From CAZJYI01 sp964550025 (GTDB lineage: Bacteria > Verrucomicrobiota > Kiritimatiellia > UBA8416 > CAYOBW01), in assembly GCA_964550025.1 (NCBI GenBank), contig CAZJYI010000001.1, positions 124,001 to 188,000 on the forward strand: a stretch of 64,000 bases of DNA, in the 5' to 3' direction. The notes under the pieces are model-generated. The model was not told where the DNA came from. It saw only the letters and a program-made list of their open reading frames with translations, and ran no database searches. The translations under genes and the position numbers were made by a program. Below, one piece after another: positions 50,840-60,376 of the stretch. The stretch's first letter is position 1, and each line of letters starts with the position of its first letter.

Positions 50840-53800
50840 ATGATAAAAGCAGGGAAACGCGGGTTGCTGACGGGAACGGCTTGCCTGTTGGGCTTTTCGG
50901 CCGCCATGGTGCCCGCGTATGCGGCGGCGGACGCCGAACGGACGATCAGGAACCTGCCGGTCTGCGGCTCCATCACGTGGCAGCAGGCATCGATGCCGCA
51001 CATTGCACCCGGCCCGGAGGGCGGTATAAGCGGGATGTGTCCCGTTGTCCATGACGGCAAGATCTACGTGGCCGGCGGATTCATACCAGACGGTGACGGC
51101 AGCGGCGAACCGGGCGATCGTACCTCAAAGTGGCTTCACGAGTATGACCCCGGAACGGGCGCATGGACGGCACTGACCGACATGCCTTTTCGCCGCGAGT
51201 ATCACCGTTGCATTGCCGACGGGTCCACCATGTACCTGCTCGGCGGCGCCGCCCAACACCCCGACGGCTACCAGCCGTTTGCCACGGTTGTGGCGGCAGA
51301 CCTGGGCTCGAACCCCGTGACGTGGACGAGCGCAGGCACGCTGTCCGAGCCGATTACGCACATGGCCGTCGGCAAAGTCGGTCGCTACCTCGTGGTCGCC
51401 GGAGGCAACCACTACGATGCCGCTGTGGGCGGATACCACGAATCCACCGTTCGCGTTACGGTGAACGTGTTCGACACGGAGCAGCCGGCGGCGGGTTGGA
51501 CGACGGCGGCGTCCATTCCCGGCGCCCCTCGCGGCTGGAGCGCGTTCGCGGCGTGCAACGGGAAGCTCTACGTTCTCGGCGGACTGACTTTTGCCGGCAA
51601 CCAGTTCGTCGGCCTCGCCGAGACGCTCGCCTACGATCCCGCGGAGAACACATGGACGGAGTTGACTCCGCCACCGCTGCCGGTCTCCGGTTGGACGGCC
51701 GCCGTGTACCTGAGCCGATACCTTGTTATCGTCGGTGGCGTGGCACGCCCCCCGGCAGAGAGCGCCGTCGCCGGAAGGACCGCGACCTCTGAGGTCTTCT
51801 GGAATCCGCACGTGATCGTGTACGATACCGACCAGGACCGCTGGATGCGGATGGACGGCGAGATCATCGGCGGGCGAGACTACGGCGGGTATGTCAACGA
51901 CAACGGTGTTGTTCTCGACGGTGACACGCTCTACGTCATCGGCGGCGAGGGCACGGACGGCAAACACACCGAATACCTGCGATACGGGAAGATCACCTTT
52001 GACGGGCCGCCGCCCCCGGAGACGGTTGACATCGGTTCACGCCGGGAGCTGTTTGTCGACCATTTGCTGATAGAGTCCATGAGCAACGCCACGCACGTGC
52101 TGCAGACACCGACGGATGAAGGGGTGGCATTCCGTTTCGACCTGCCGTGGGAAGGAATGGCATCCGGATACGTGACCGTAATTCAGGACGGGGGGCTGTA
52201 CCGCCTGTACTACCGCGGGCTGCCCACCGAGAACGTGGACGACTCGAGGACATGCTACGCGGAATCGACAAACGGCATCGACTGGGTACGTCCAAACCTG
52301 GGGTTGCACGAGGTCTATGGATCAACCAGCAACAACGTGATTCTGACCGACGCGGCACGGCGCGACTCCTTTGCACCGTTTCTCGACGCCAATCCGGACG
52401 CACCGCCGGCGGAACGCTACAAGGCAACCGCTTCGGGAACGGGCAATCTGGCGGGGTACTCATCCCCGGACGGCATCCACTGGACCAATACGTACGGGAC
52501 GATCATGTCGGGCTTCGAGTACGACTCGCTCAACGTGGCCTTCTACTCGACGGCCGAGGGGCAGTACGTCTGCTATTTCCGGGATTGGGTGCCGAACTAC
52601 TCCGGGACGAGACGCATTCGTCGGGCCGCGGGCGGCAGTTTCGCGGCGCTGACGGACGGGGGACTCATGGACTACCGCTACTACGACGGACAGTCGCATC
52701 CCTTTGAGCACCACTACGTCAACGGCACGCATCCCTACCTGCGCGCGCCGCACCAGTACATCGCGCTCGCGGCCCGGTTCATCGACAACTCCACGGAGTC
52801 CGACGCGCTCTTCATGACGGCGCGCGCGGGCAGCCTGGTGTACGACCGCCTGTTCCCCGACCGGTATATAGACCCGGCCGACGAGATCGGCCCACAGGCG
52901 GCCCGCTCCAACTTCCCGGCCGAGAACTCCGTCCGAACCGGTCCCGCCGAGATGTCTTTCTATGTGGGCCACAACTACCGCTCGGTAAGCAACCATCTCC
53001 GTCGCTACTCACTACGCCTGGATGGCTTTGTTGCACTGTCCGTCACCAACGGGGTCGGCGAGGTGCTGACCAAGCCATTGACGTTCGAGGGACAAAGGCT
53101 CCGGCTGAACTACAAGGCGCGAAGCAACGGCAACGTGCGCGTGGAGATCCGGGACATCAATGGCTCCCCCGTCGGCGGCCGCGCCCTGGCGGATGCCGTA
53201 CCGCTGACGGGAGACGAGATTGACGGCGTGGTTTCGTGGAGCGGCGGCAACAGCGTTGCACCGCTGTCGGCAACGCCCGTCGTGCTGCGCTTCGTGATGG
53301 AGAATGCAGATCTCTTCGCCATGCGCTTCGACAGCGTCATCTCGAACACGGCGCCGGTCGGCGTCACCCGAACAGGCGCCACACTGCGCGGCGGGCTGGC
53401 CGCCGGGCCGGCGACCGTGGGGGTGCGGTGGGGGCCTGCGCAGAGCGCAACCAACGGGACCTGGGCTGAGGACGTGGTGATCGGGTCGCGGCCAACCGGT
53501 CCGCTGGCATTCCCGGTCACGAACCTGACTGCCGATACGCGCTACGGCTATACATTCTACGTCTCCAATGCGCAGGAGACCATACCGGCCGTGCCCGCGG
53601 AGTTGTTCTCGACGGCCTTTGAGCCGTCGGATGCCCCTTCCGGTCTGACCGCCGTCGCGGATGCGGCTGAGATGCGAATCGCGCTAACCTGGCAGGACAA
53701 TTCGGACTCGCAAACCGGCTTTCGGCTGGAAAGGTCGGAGAACGGCAGCGATTGGGTGCTGGACGGGTTTGCGGCCGCGAACGCCACCGGCGCGCTCAGC

Positions 53801-55069
53801 ATCAAACTGAAGCCGGCGACCCGGTATGACTATCGCGTGCAGGCCTTCAGCGAGAGCGATGCGACGGCGTTCTCGGGCATCGCCGGAACCGAGACCGCCG
53901 ATGTGATGCCGATCCTGACAGACGGCATCCCCAATCCGGACTTCGAGATCGACGGAGTCAAGGCCATGCGCCTGTGGTTGGACGCGGACGACGACGCAAC
54001 GGTGCAGCTCGATGGCGGCGTCTCTCGTTGGGCAGACAAGTCCGGCAACAATCACGACGCCCTGATGCAGACCCCATCGCGGCGCCCCGCATACAACGCG
54101 TCAGGGGGGGCCAGCGGGAAGGGGCAGATCACGTTTGACGGCACGGCCGATTACCTGGCCGTCAATGATCCACTACCGGACGACTCCAGTCTCACCGTGT
54201 TCTTCGCGCTGAACAGGACAGGCGACACGACCCATCGCGGCGGACTGTTCCAACGCAACCCCGATTCTCCCTACAACGGTTTCGATCTCGGGCAGGGGTC
54301 CGACACGGTGTGGTATGCCGCCGCAAAGGACAGCAACGGCGACGGCGCGTCCGCCCGGACGACTACGGTTGTGGGCCCCCAACTCTGGGCGGCGGTGGTG
54401 GATTTCAACGCCGCGCCGGGCATCACCGGGCTTCGCCTGTACAAGAACGGTTCCCTTGCCGCCGCCGGCAGCACGAACAACGTCGACAACATCTCCTACA
54501 GCGGCGGGGCAACACTGGCGCTCATGGCTCGGCCGAGGACCTTTCCCAAGTACCAGGCCGGTTCGGTGTACGAGGTCCTCGTCTACACGAGTGCGTTGAG
54601 CTCCAACGATCACAATGCCGTGGGTTACTATCTCCAGGACAAGTGGGGCATCGGCGGGGCGTACGAGGAACCGATCGACCCCGACGCCGACGGAGACGGC
54701 ATTCCCGACGCGTGGGAGGAGCGGTACGGCGGCACGAACCTGTTCCACGGGGGCAGCGATTACGATGGAGACGGATTGGACGATGATGAGGAGTACGACG
54801 CCGGCACCGTCCCGACAAACGATGCCTCCGTGCTGCGAATCGAGCACTTCACCGGTGCAGCCACGGGCAGCGTGGTTCTGGCCTGGCAGAGCGTGTCGGG
54901 ACGGCTGTACAGCATTTGCTCCGGGGAGACCCCGCACGATCCGCGCTTGAGCACCGTCACCGGCAATCTACCCGCGACCCCGCCGATCAACGTACACACC
55001 ACCTCCGCCGACGGCCGCCGTCAGCAGTTCTATCGGGTCAAGGTGACGCCAACCCCACCCCTCCACTGA
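50840..55069 (+). CDS. Large secreted multidomain protein: Kelch propeller, five-blade glycosidase-like domain, FnIII, LamG, C-terminal module
   Basis: ATG 50840 gives 1409 residues with a signal peptide (GLLTGTACLLGFSAAMVPAYA). About 40-395 is a Kelch/galactose-oxidase-like propeller (GKIYVAGGF, STMYLLGGAA, GKLYVLGGL, DTLYVIGGEG). About 395-730 begins RRELFVDHLLIESM and contains LYRLYYRG, CYAESTNGIDWVRPNLGL and YKATASG, the pattern of secreted PVC proteins related to GH32/43 five-blade folds. A beta-sandwich and two FnIII-like domains follow to about 1035, then a LamG/concanavalin domain (1045-1270). DADGDGIPDAWEERY and DYDGDGLDDDEEYDAGTVPTNDASVLRIE lead to the shared C-terminal module ending FYRVKVTP. 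It is probably a surface carbohydrate-binding or glycosidase-like protein; no catalytic residues are assigned. Confidence 0.85.
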   Translation: MIKAGKRGLLTGTACLLGFSAAMVPAYAAADAERTIRNLPVCGSITWQQASMPHIAPGPEGGISGMCPVVHDGKIYVAGGFIPDGDGSGEPGDRTSKWLHEYDPGTGAWTALTDMPFRREYHRCIADGSTMYLLGGAAQHPDGYQPFATVVAADLGSNPVTWTSAGTLSEPITHMAVGKVGRYLVVAGGNHYDAAVGGYHESTVRVTVNVFDTEQPAAGWTTAASIPGAPRGWSAFAACNGKLYVLGGLTFAGNQFVGLAETLAYDPAENTWTELTPPPLPVSGWTAAVYLSRYLVIVGGVARPPAESAVAGRTATSEVFWNPHVIVYDTDQDRWMRMDGEIIGGRDYGGYVNDNGVVLDGDTLYVIGGEGTDGKHTEYLRYGKITFDGPPPPETVDIGSRRELFVDHLLIESMSNATHVLQTPTDEGVAFRFDLPWEGMASGYVTVIQDGGLYRLYYRGLPTENVDDSRTCYAESTNGIDWVRPNLGLHEVYGSTSNNVILTDAARRDSFAPFLDANPDAPPAERYKATASGTGNLAGYSSPDGIHWTNTYGTIMSGFEYDSLNVAFYSTAEGQYVCYFRDWVPNYSGTRRIRRAAGGSFAALTDGGLMDYRYYDGQSHPFEHHYVNGTHPYLRAPHQYIALAARFIDNSTESDALFMTARAGSLVYDRLFPDRYIDPADEIGPQAARSNFPAENSVRTGPAEMSFYVGHNYRSVSNHLRRYSLRLDGFVALSVTNGVGEVLTKPLTFEGQRLRLNYKARSNGNVRVEIRDINGSPVGGRALADAVPLTGDEIDGVVSWSGGNSVAPLSATPVVLRFVMENADLFAMRFDSVISNTAPVGVTRTGATLRGGLAAGPATVGVRWGPAQSATNGTWAEDVVIGSRPTGPLAFPVTNLTADTRYGYTFYVSNAQETIPAVPAELFSTAFEPSDAPSGLTAVADAAEMRIALTWQDNSDSQTGFRLERSENGSDWVLDGFAAANATGALSIKLKPATRYDYRVQAFSESDATAFSGIAGTETADVMPILTDGIPNPDFEIDGVKAMRLWLDADDDATVQLDGGVSRWADKSGNNHDALMQTPSRRPAYNASGGASGKGQITFDGTADYLAVNDPLPDDSSLTVFFALNRTGDTTHRGGLFQRNPDSPYNGFDLGQGSDTVWYAAAKDSNGDGASARTTTVVGPQLWAAVVDFNAAPGITGLRLYKNGSLAAAGSTNNVDNISYSGGATLALMARPRTFPKYQAGSVYEVLVYTSALSSNDHNAVGYYLQDKWGIGGAYEEPIDPDADGDGIPDAWEERYGGTNLFHGGSDYDGDGLDDDEEYDAGTVPTNDASVLRIEHFTGAATGSVVLAWQSVSGRLYSICSGETPHDPRLSTVTGNLPATPPINVHTTSADGRRQQFYRVKVTPTPPLH

Positions 55070-55076
55070 AGACGAA

Positions 55077-55234
55077 GTAGTTCCTGTTGCGGAGAGGGTG
55101 CTGTGCGCGCTCCTAAGCGGCCTTCCGCCCGCAGCGGACGGAAGCAGGCTCAAACTGGGGCGAAAACGTGTTGTCAGGGGGAAGCCCGCGTTTCCGCCTG
55201 TGGCGGACGGGCTACTGGTTTCCGCAACAGGAAC
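55077..55234 (+). mobile_element. MITE-like element, copy 3 of 3, with intact terminal inverted repeats
   Basis: The best-preserved copy: the left end GTTCCTGTTGCGGA and right end TCCGCAACAGGAAC are exact inverted repeats. The interior shares the GGCGGACGGGCTACTGG block and hairpins with the copies at 3866-4003 and 7031-7182. It starts 8 bp after the stop codon of the large Kelch-domain protein and lies between it and the serC promoter. Confidence 0.8.
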
Positions 55235-55255
55235 GAAGCAGCGGCCACACCGCAG

Positions 55256-55284
55256 TTGACGCCGGCACCATCGCGCCGTAGAGT
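55256..55284 (+). promoter_or_regulatory. Candidate sigma-70 promoter of serC
   Basis: TTGACG (55256-55261), 17-bp spacer, TAGAGT (55279-55284), about 58 bp before the serC ATG, which is preceded by GGGAGA. Confidence 0.6.
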
Positions 55285-55342
55285 GTGGCCCTGCTCGATT
55301 CTGACAGAAGAGGCTTTCTGCTCAAAGATAGGGAGATACAAC

Positions 55343-56419
<1,077 letters not shown>

Positions 56420-56518
56420 GGATACCGTGCGGCCTTCGACGTTCTCGCCGGCAAGCGTGAATCGCGGGCGGGGTTTAGTTTGCGTGACGAAACCAATACC
56501 AACCGGAGGACATCAAAC

Positions 56519-57466
56519 ATGCGCAGGAGAGATTTCATGACGGTTTCGGCGGTTGGCGGGGTTGCATCGGTGTGTGGCATGGAGCATGCAGCCGCCGGAA
56601 CGGTGGCGGCGGGGGACGGCATGCCCAAACTCAGCCCGCCGGAGAAGCCGGCCGAGTTGAACATCTGCCTGCAGTGGGGGAAGATTCCCGGCCGGGAGAT
56701 CAAGGAGAAGCTGGATTTTCTCGAGGAAAACGGTTTCAGCGCGGTCGAGATCCCGTCGGGGAATTGGCCGATCGAGAATTGCGAGGCGATGATCAAGGAG
56801 ATGAAGGGCCGCAAACTGTTCATCGCCACGGCATGCGGCCCGAGCGATTTCTCGCATGCCGACCCCGAGCGGCGCGAAGCTGAAGTGCAGAGGTTCCTGC
56901 CGGTCATCGAGGCGCTGGGGGCGATGAAGTCGGTCGGATTGATTCTCTGTCCGGCACGCGGTAAGGTTGGGATGGGCTTCAAGGAGCTGCGCCACGACTT
57001 TGTTACCAACACGGGCAAACGGCTGGCGGAACATGCCGCGAAGCATGGGACGCACATCGTGCTGGAGCCGCTGCGCCGCAACGAGACGCCGTTCCTGCGC
57101 CAGGTTGCGGACGGTGCGCGGATGGCGGCCGACATCGGACCGGGAGCGGCCGTAATGGGCGATTTCTGGCACATGGAACTGGAGGAGACCTGTTTCATGG
57201 GCGCGTTCATCTGCGGCGGCGATCTGCTGAAACACGTCCATATCGCCGGGCTGAAGCAGCGCATCATCCCGGGCGTCCATCCCGAAGACATTTATGTGGA
57301 CGGATTCAAAGGCCTGAAGCTCATCGGCTATCGCGGCGCGGTCAGTTTCGAAGGCGGATGGCCGAAGAACCCGGACAACCCGAAGAAGGGCCTGCCGCAG
57401 GAGAAGAAGACGGAGTTGATGCTCAACATGGTCAAACTTCTGCGCGAGCAGTGGGCAATGGCGTAG
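56519..57466 (+). CDS. Tat-exported TIM-barrel protein, hydroxypyruvate isomerase / sugar isomerase-epimerase family
   Basis: The start ATG 56519 follows GGAGGA. The N-terminus MRRRDFMTVSAVGGVASVCG is a twin-arginine signal, so the folded protein would be exported. The remainder is an AP-endonuclease-2-like TIM barrel: LNICLQWGKIPGREIKEKLDFLEENGFSAVEI, LEPLRRNETPFLRQ with the metal-binding Glu, MGDFWHMELEE, and HVHIAGLKQR with the last metal-binding His. The length, 315, is normal for this family. Members isomerise or epimerise keto-sugars; secreted Tat versions are abundant in Planctomycetes and relatives. The substrate is unknown. Confidence 0.85.
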   Translation: MRRRDFMTVSAVGGVASVCGMEHAAAGTVAAGDGMPKLSPPEKPAELNICLQWGKIPGREIKEKLDFLEENGFSAVEIPSGNWPIENCEAMIKEMKGRKLFIATACGPSDFSHADPERREAEVQRFLPVIEALGAMKSVGLILCPARGKVGMGFKELRHDFVTNTGKRLAEHAAKHGTHIVLEPLRRNETPFLRQVADGARMAADIGPGAAVMGDFWHMELEETCFMGAFICGGDLLKHVHIAGLKQRIIPGVHPEDIYVDGFKGLKLIGYRGAVSFEGGWPKNPDNPKKGLPQEKKTELMLNMVKLLREQWAMA

Positions 57467-57540
57467 GGCTCTCCGCCCGCAAAAACGGCCAAGGCTGCGG
57501 CCGGAATGGCAGGACAGCCTGTGAGTCCGCCGGTGCGAGT

Positions 57541-60078
57541 CTATCTCTGCGTCCGAACGCGGTACATTCGGCGCGTGCCCTCGACCGGCAGACTCCACTC
57601 CACTGCGGCGCCGGCGTTGCTCCAGGTTCCGGTGATATCCGGCGATTGCTCGGGCTGTAGCGTGAGCGATACCGTGCCGGTTGTGGCGTCGATCCAGAGC
57701 TCGCCCGGAATCAGGACGGCCATGTCATCCATCAGGTAAAGGCCAAACTCGGAGCGATTCGACACGATGTAGTCGACCAGCTCGGTGTTGTTGCTCGTCG
57801 CGTCGAGGCCCTGCCCCACCTCGAACCCGTCGTTGAAGCCGTCCCCGTCCGTGTCCCACTTCCACGGGTCCGAGCCGGCCAGGAGCTCGTCCGCGTTGAT
57901 GAGACCGTCCTTGTCGGGATCCATCGAGAAGTGGGCGGTTGCCGACTTCGGCGCATTGACGGTCAGGACCGCGGTTGTCGCGAACCGGTCTCCGCTCAGG
58001 TCGCCCGTCCACCCCGTGAAAAGCCAGCCCGCCGCCGGAAGGGCCGTCACGGAAAGGTCCGTGCCCGCCGCGTACCACGCGCTCGCGACATTCGCACCTC
58101 CCGCGCCGTTCGTCTCCATCCCCACCCAGTAGTTGGTTTCCCACAGCCACGTCAGCGCGGCGTCGTTGGTGAGGGTCATGGTCATTGACGGGCCCGGGCC
58201 GGCCATTGGGTCGTTGCCGGTCATGGACCATCCCGTGCAGGCGATTTGTGTTCCCGCACCGATGTCCACCGGAGATCCGCTGACCGAATTCGAGAGCACC
58301 GTTCCCGAGGCGTAGGAATGGGTTCCGGTGGATGGATCGGGGACGCCGAACGGGGAGACAACCGTCAGTTCCCGCATTGGGGGGGCCGGGGAACCGGAAA
58401 GCCAGACACGGCTGGGACGGGCCGCAACCACGTCCAACCGCCGGTCACCGTTCACGTCCGCCAGCTCGATGTCGTCACCGCCGGTATTCACCTCGATAAA
58501 CGAGCCGTTCGAAAACCAGGAGCCGTGGTTCAGGAACACGTAGTCATTGCCCGGGGTCGACTGGGTTGAGACGTAGAGGTCGAGCTTCCCGTTGCCGTCC
58601 ATGTCGCCGAGGGCGATGTTCTGGCTGGATCCGTAGCTCTCGAAGTATGTGCCGCTGTCGCTCAGTTGCCCGCTTCCGTCGTTTCTGTACAGGCCCAGCC
58701 CGAACGTACCGTGCTTGGCTATGGCGTCAAGATCGCCGTCCCCGTCCATATCACCGAGGGCGCACATGGGAGTACTCACACCAACGGACTGTCCGCTGTC
58801 ACTGAACCAGCCGGCTCCGTCATTCAGATAGACACGGGAGGGTCCGGAGTAGCTGGCAGCCAACATGTCCAGGCTGCCGTCTCCGTTCAGGTCGCCCAGG
58901 GACAGATGGACTTTGTCGTCACCGCCAAACCCCTGCTTCGTATCACGGAAGGTCCCGGTGCCGTCATTCAGGTAGACCCGAATGCCGTAGAGATAGTTGT
59001 TCGGCACGCAGGCATCGAGGTAACCGTCACCGTTCACGTCCCCGAGGGCAACGCTGGCGCTGAGAGCGGCGTTTATGTACTGACCCTTGTTGGTGAAAAT
59101 GCCGGTTCCATCATTGAAGTAGACCCTGTTCCGGTCGTAGTTGATTCGCGATACGAACGCGTCGAGGTCCCCGTCATTGTCAAGGTCACCGAGTGCCAGG
59201 CCGCTCATGGAGCTGTCGGGCAGACTCTGGCCGGTTGCCGCAAACGAGCCTGTGCCATCGTTCGTGTACACGACGCAGGAGGAGGTGCCTGCCTCGAATA
59301 CGTCGGGATGGCCGTCGCCGTTCAAGTCGCCAACACCCGAATATCGCGCGCCCGCTCCCAGCACGCTGGCGTCGGCCTGGAACTCGGTACCCGGGGCCGT
59401 GGCGATGCGGAATTGATACTGACGGGGATGGAGCGGACGACCGTCCGTGTTGTTCTTGATTCGGTAGGTCGGACAGACGGTCACGGTCTCGCCGGCCGCG
59501 AACGCAAGCGGGGAGACGAGATCGGCCGTGAACGAAGGCGCGTCGTACGTCCAGGATGTAGCGTGGTAACCGCTTCGATTGCCGTGCACGACCAGGTTGC
59601 TGCCGTTGACGGTACCCGCGTTGACGCCCCGCGGCGCGTTGAAAACGACGCTCATGTCCGTGGGAGACGATACGGCAACGGCATTGGCCGCGGGTGTAAC
59701 GGAATCAACGGACATGTGGATCGGGTAGACCGTGCATGCGACGGTGCATGTGCCGGCGAACGAGTTGTCGGAAACGACAACCACCCCGGTGTGTGTGCCG
59801 ATCCCCAGGGGGCCGACCGGCACAATGAAGGTACCGTCGCCAATGGTGCGGCCGGTGCATTGGGTCGGGCAGAGACCGTCTACGGTCACCAAGCCGCCCA
59901 TAACGGGCAGGGTGCCGAAATCATAGTCCCCCATCCCCGTGACCTGGAAGCGCGTCAGCGGGAACACCGCCTCCGGTACGGACGCCTCGGCAATGATGTG
60001 GGCCCTGGATGCGCGTCCCGCCGCCAGACACACGATGCACGAAACGACAAAGATTGCTGCTCGCTGACCTGTGAACAT
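57541..60078 (-). CDS. Secreted FG-GAP/VCBS seven-blade propeller protein with Ig-like and InlB-like domains
   Basis: ATG 60078 (GGGAG 7 nt upstream) gives 845 residues with a signal peptide (AAIFVVSCIVCLAAGRASRA). After a cysteine-containing beta domain and an Ig-like domain (SVTPAANAVAVSSPTDMSVVF), seven FG-GAP/VCBS repeats follow, each with a Ca loop such as GDLNGDGHPDV, GDLDNDGDLDA, GDVNGDGYLDA, GDLNGDGSLDM, GDMDGDGDLDA, GDMDGNGKLDL and ADVNGDRRLDV. Seven such blades would close an integrin-alpha-like propeller. InlB-B-repeat-like strands (GWLFTGWTGDLSG), Ca repeats DPDKDGLINADELLAG and DTDGDGFNDGFEVG, and a C-terminal module ending MYRVRTQR complete it. Probably surface adhesion. It converges on the Tat isomerase-like gene. 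Confidence 0.87.
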   Translation of the reverse strand: MFTGQRAAIFVVSCIVCLAAGRASRAHIIAEASVPEAVFPLTRFQVTGMGDYDFGTLPVMGGLVTVDGLCPTQCTGRTIGDGTFIVPVGPLGIGTHTGVVVVSDNSFAGTCTVACTVYPIHMSVDSVTPAANAVAVSSPTDMSVVFNAPRGVNAGTVNGSNLVVHGNRSGYHATSWTYDAPSFTADLVSPLAFAAGETVTVCPTYRIKNNTDGRPLHPRQYQFRIATAPGTEFQADASVLGAGARYSGVGDLNGDGHPDVFEAGTSSCVVYTNDGTGSFAATGQSLPDSSMSGLALGDLDNDGDLDAFVSRINYDRNRVYFNDGTGIFTNKGQYINAALSASVALGDVNGDGYLDACVPNNYLYGIRVYLNDGTGTFRDTKQGFGGDDKVHLSLGDLNGDGSLDMLAASYSGPSRVYLNDGAGWFSDSGQSVGVSTPMCALGDMDGDGDLDAIAKHGTFGLGLYRNDGSGQLSDSGTYFESYGSSQNIALGDMDGNGKLDLYVSTQSTPGNDYVFLNHGSWFSNGSFIEVNTGGDDIELADVNGDRRLDVVAARPSRVWLSGSPAPPMRELTVVSPFGVPDPSTGTHSYASGTVLSNSVSGSPVDIGAGTQIACTGWSMTGNDPMAGPGPSMTMTLTNDAALTWLWETNYWVGMETNGAGGANVASAWYAAGTDLSVTALPAAGWLFTGWTGDLSGDRFATTAVLTVNAPKSATAHFSMDPDKDGLINADELLAGSDPWKWDTDGDGFNDGFEVGQGLDATSNNTELVDYIVSNRSEFGLYLMDDMAVLIPGELWIDATTGTVSLTLQPEQSPDITGTWSNAGAAVEWSLPVEGTRRMYRVRTQR

Positions 60079-60233
60079 GTTGCTGCTCCCTTCTCTCCTG
60101 GACAGAATCCTCCCGACAATGTCTTCGGCGGGAACAGCGACATCCCCTCTTCGGCCTATTGAGGCGCGACCCACGCGGCCTTTTTGCCTGCGCGTCTGCC
60201 TGCGAACAGACCGCCAGACCTCACGAGCCGCGA

Positions 60234-60262
60234 ATGATACCGCGTCTGGCGACACAAGTCAA
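60234..60262 (-). promoter_or_regulatory. Strong candidate promoter of the FG-GAP protein gene
   Basis: On the minus strand: TTGACT (60262-60257), 17-bp spacer, TATCAT (60239-60234). This gives a ~150-nt leader before ATG 60078. Confidence 0.6.
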
Positions 60263-60311
60263 CACCGCCGACAAACCGACCGCGCGGGCAAGGTGAAACC
60301 GCGGAACTCAC

Positions 60312-60340
60312 TTGCGATCACGGTCGCCTCGGCATACTCT
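60312..60340 (+). promoter_or_regulatory. Weak candidate promoter of the GH123-like gene
   Basis: TTGCGA (60312-60317), 17-bp spacer, TACTCT (60335-60340), 36 bp before ATG 60377. Matches the TTGACg/TACTnT pattern of the other promoters here only in part. Confidence 0.3.
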
Positions 60341-60376
60341 CGCACTCAAGGCCATATTCGCGAGGTACGACTGCCC

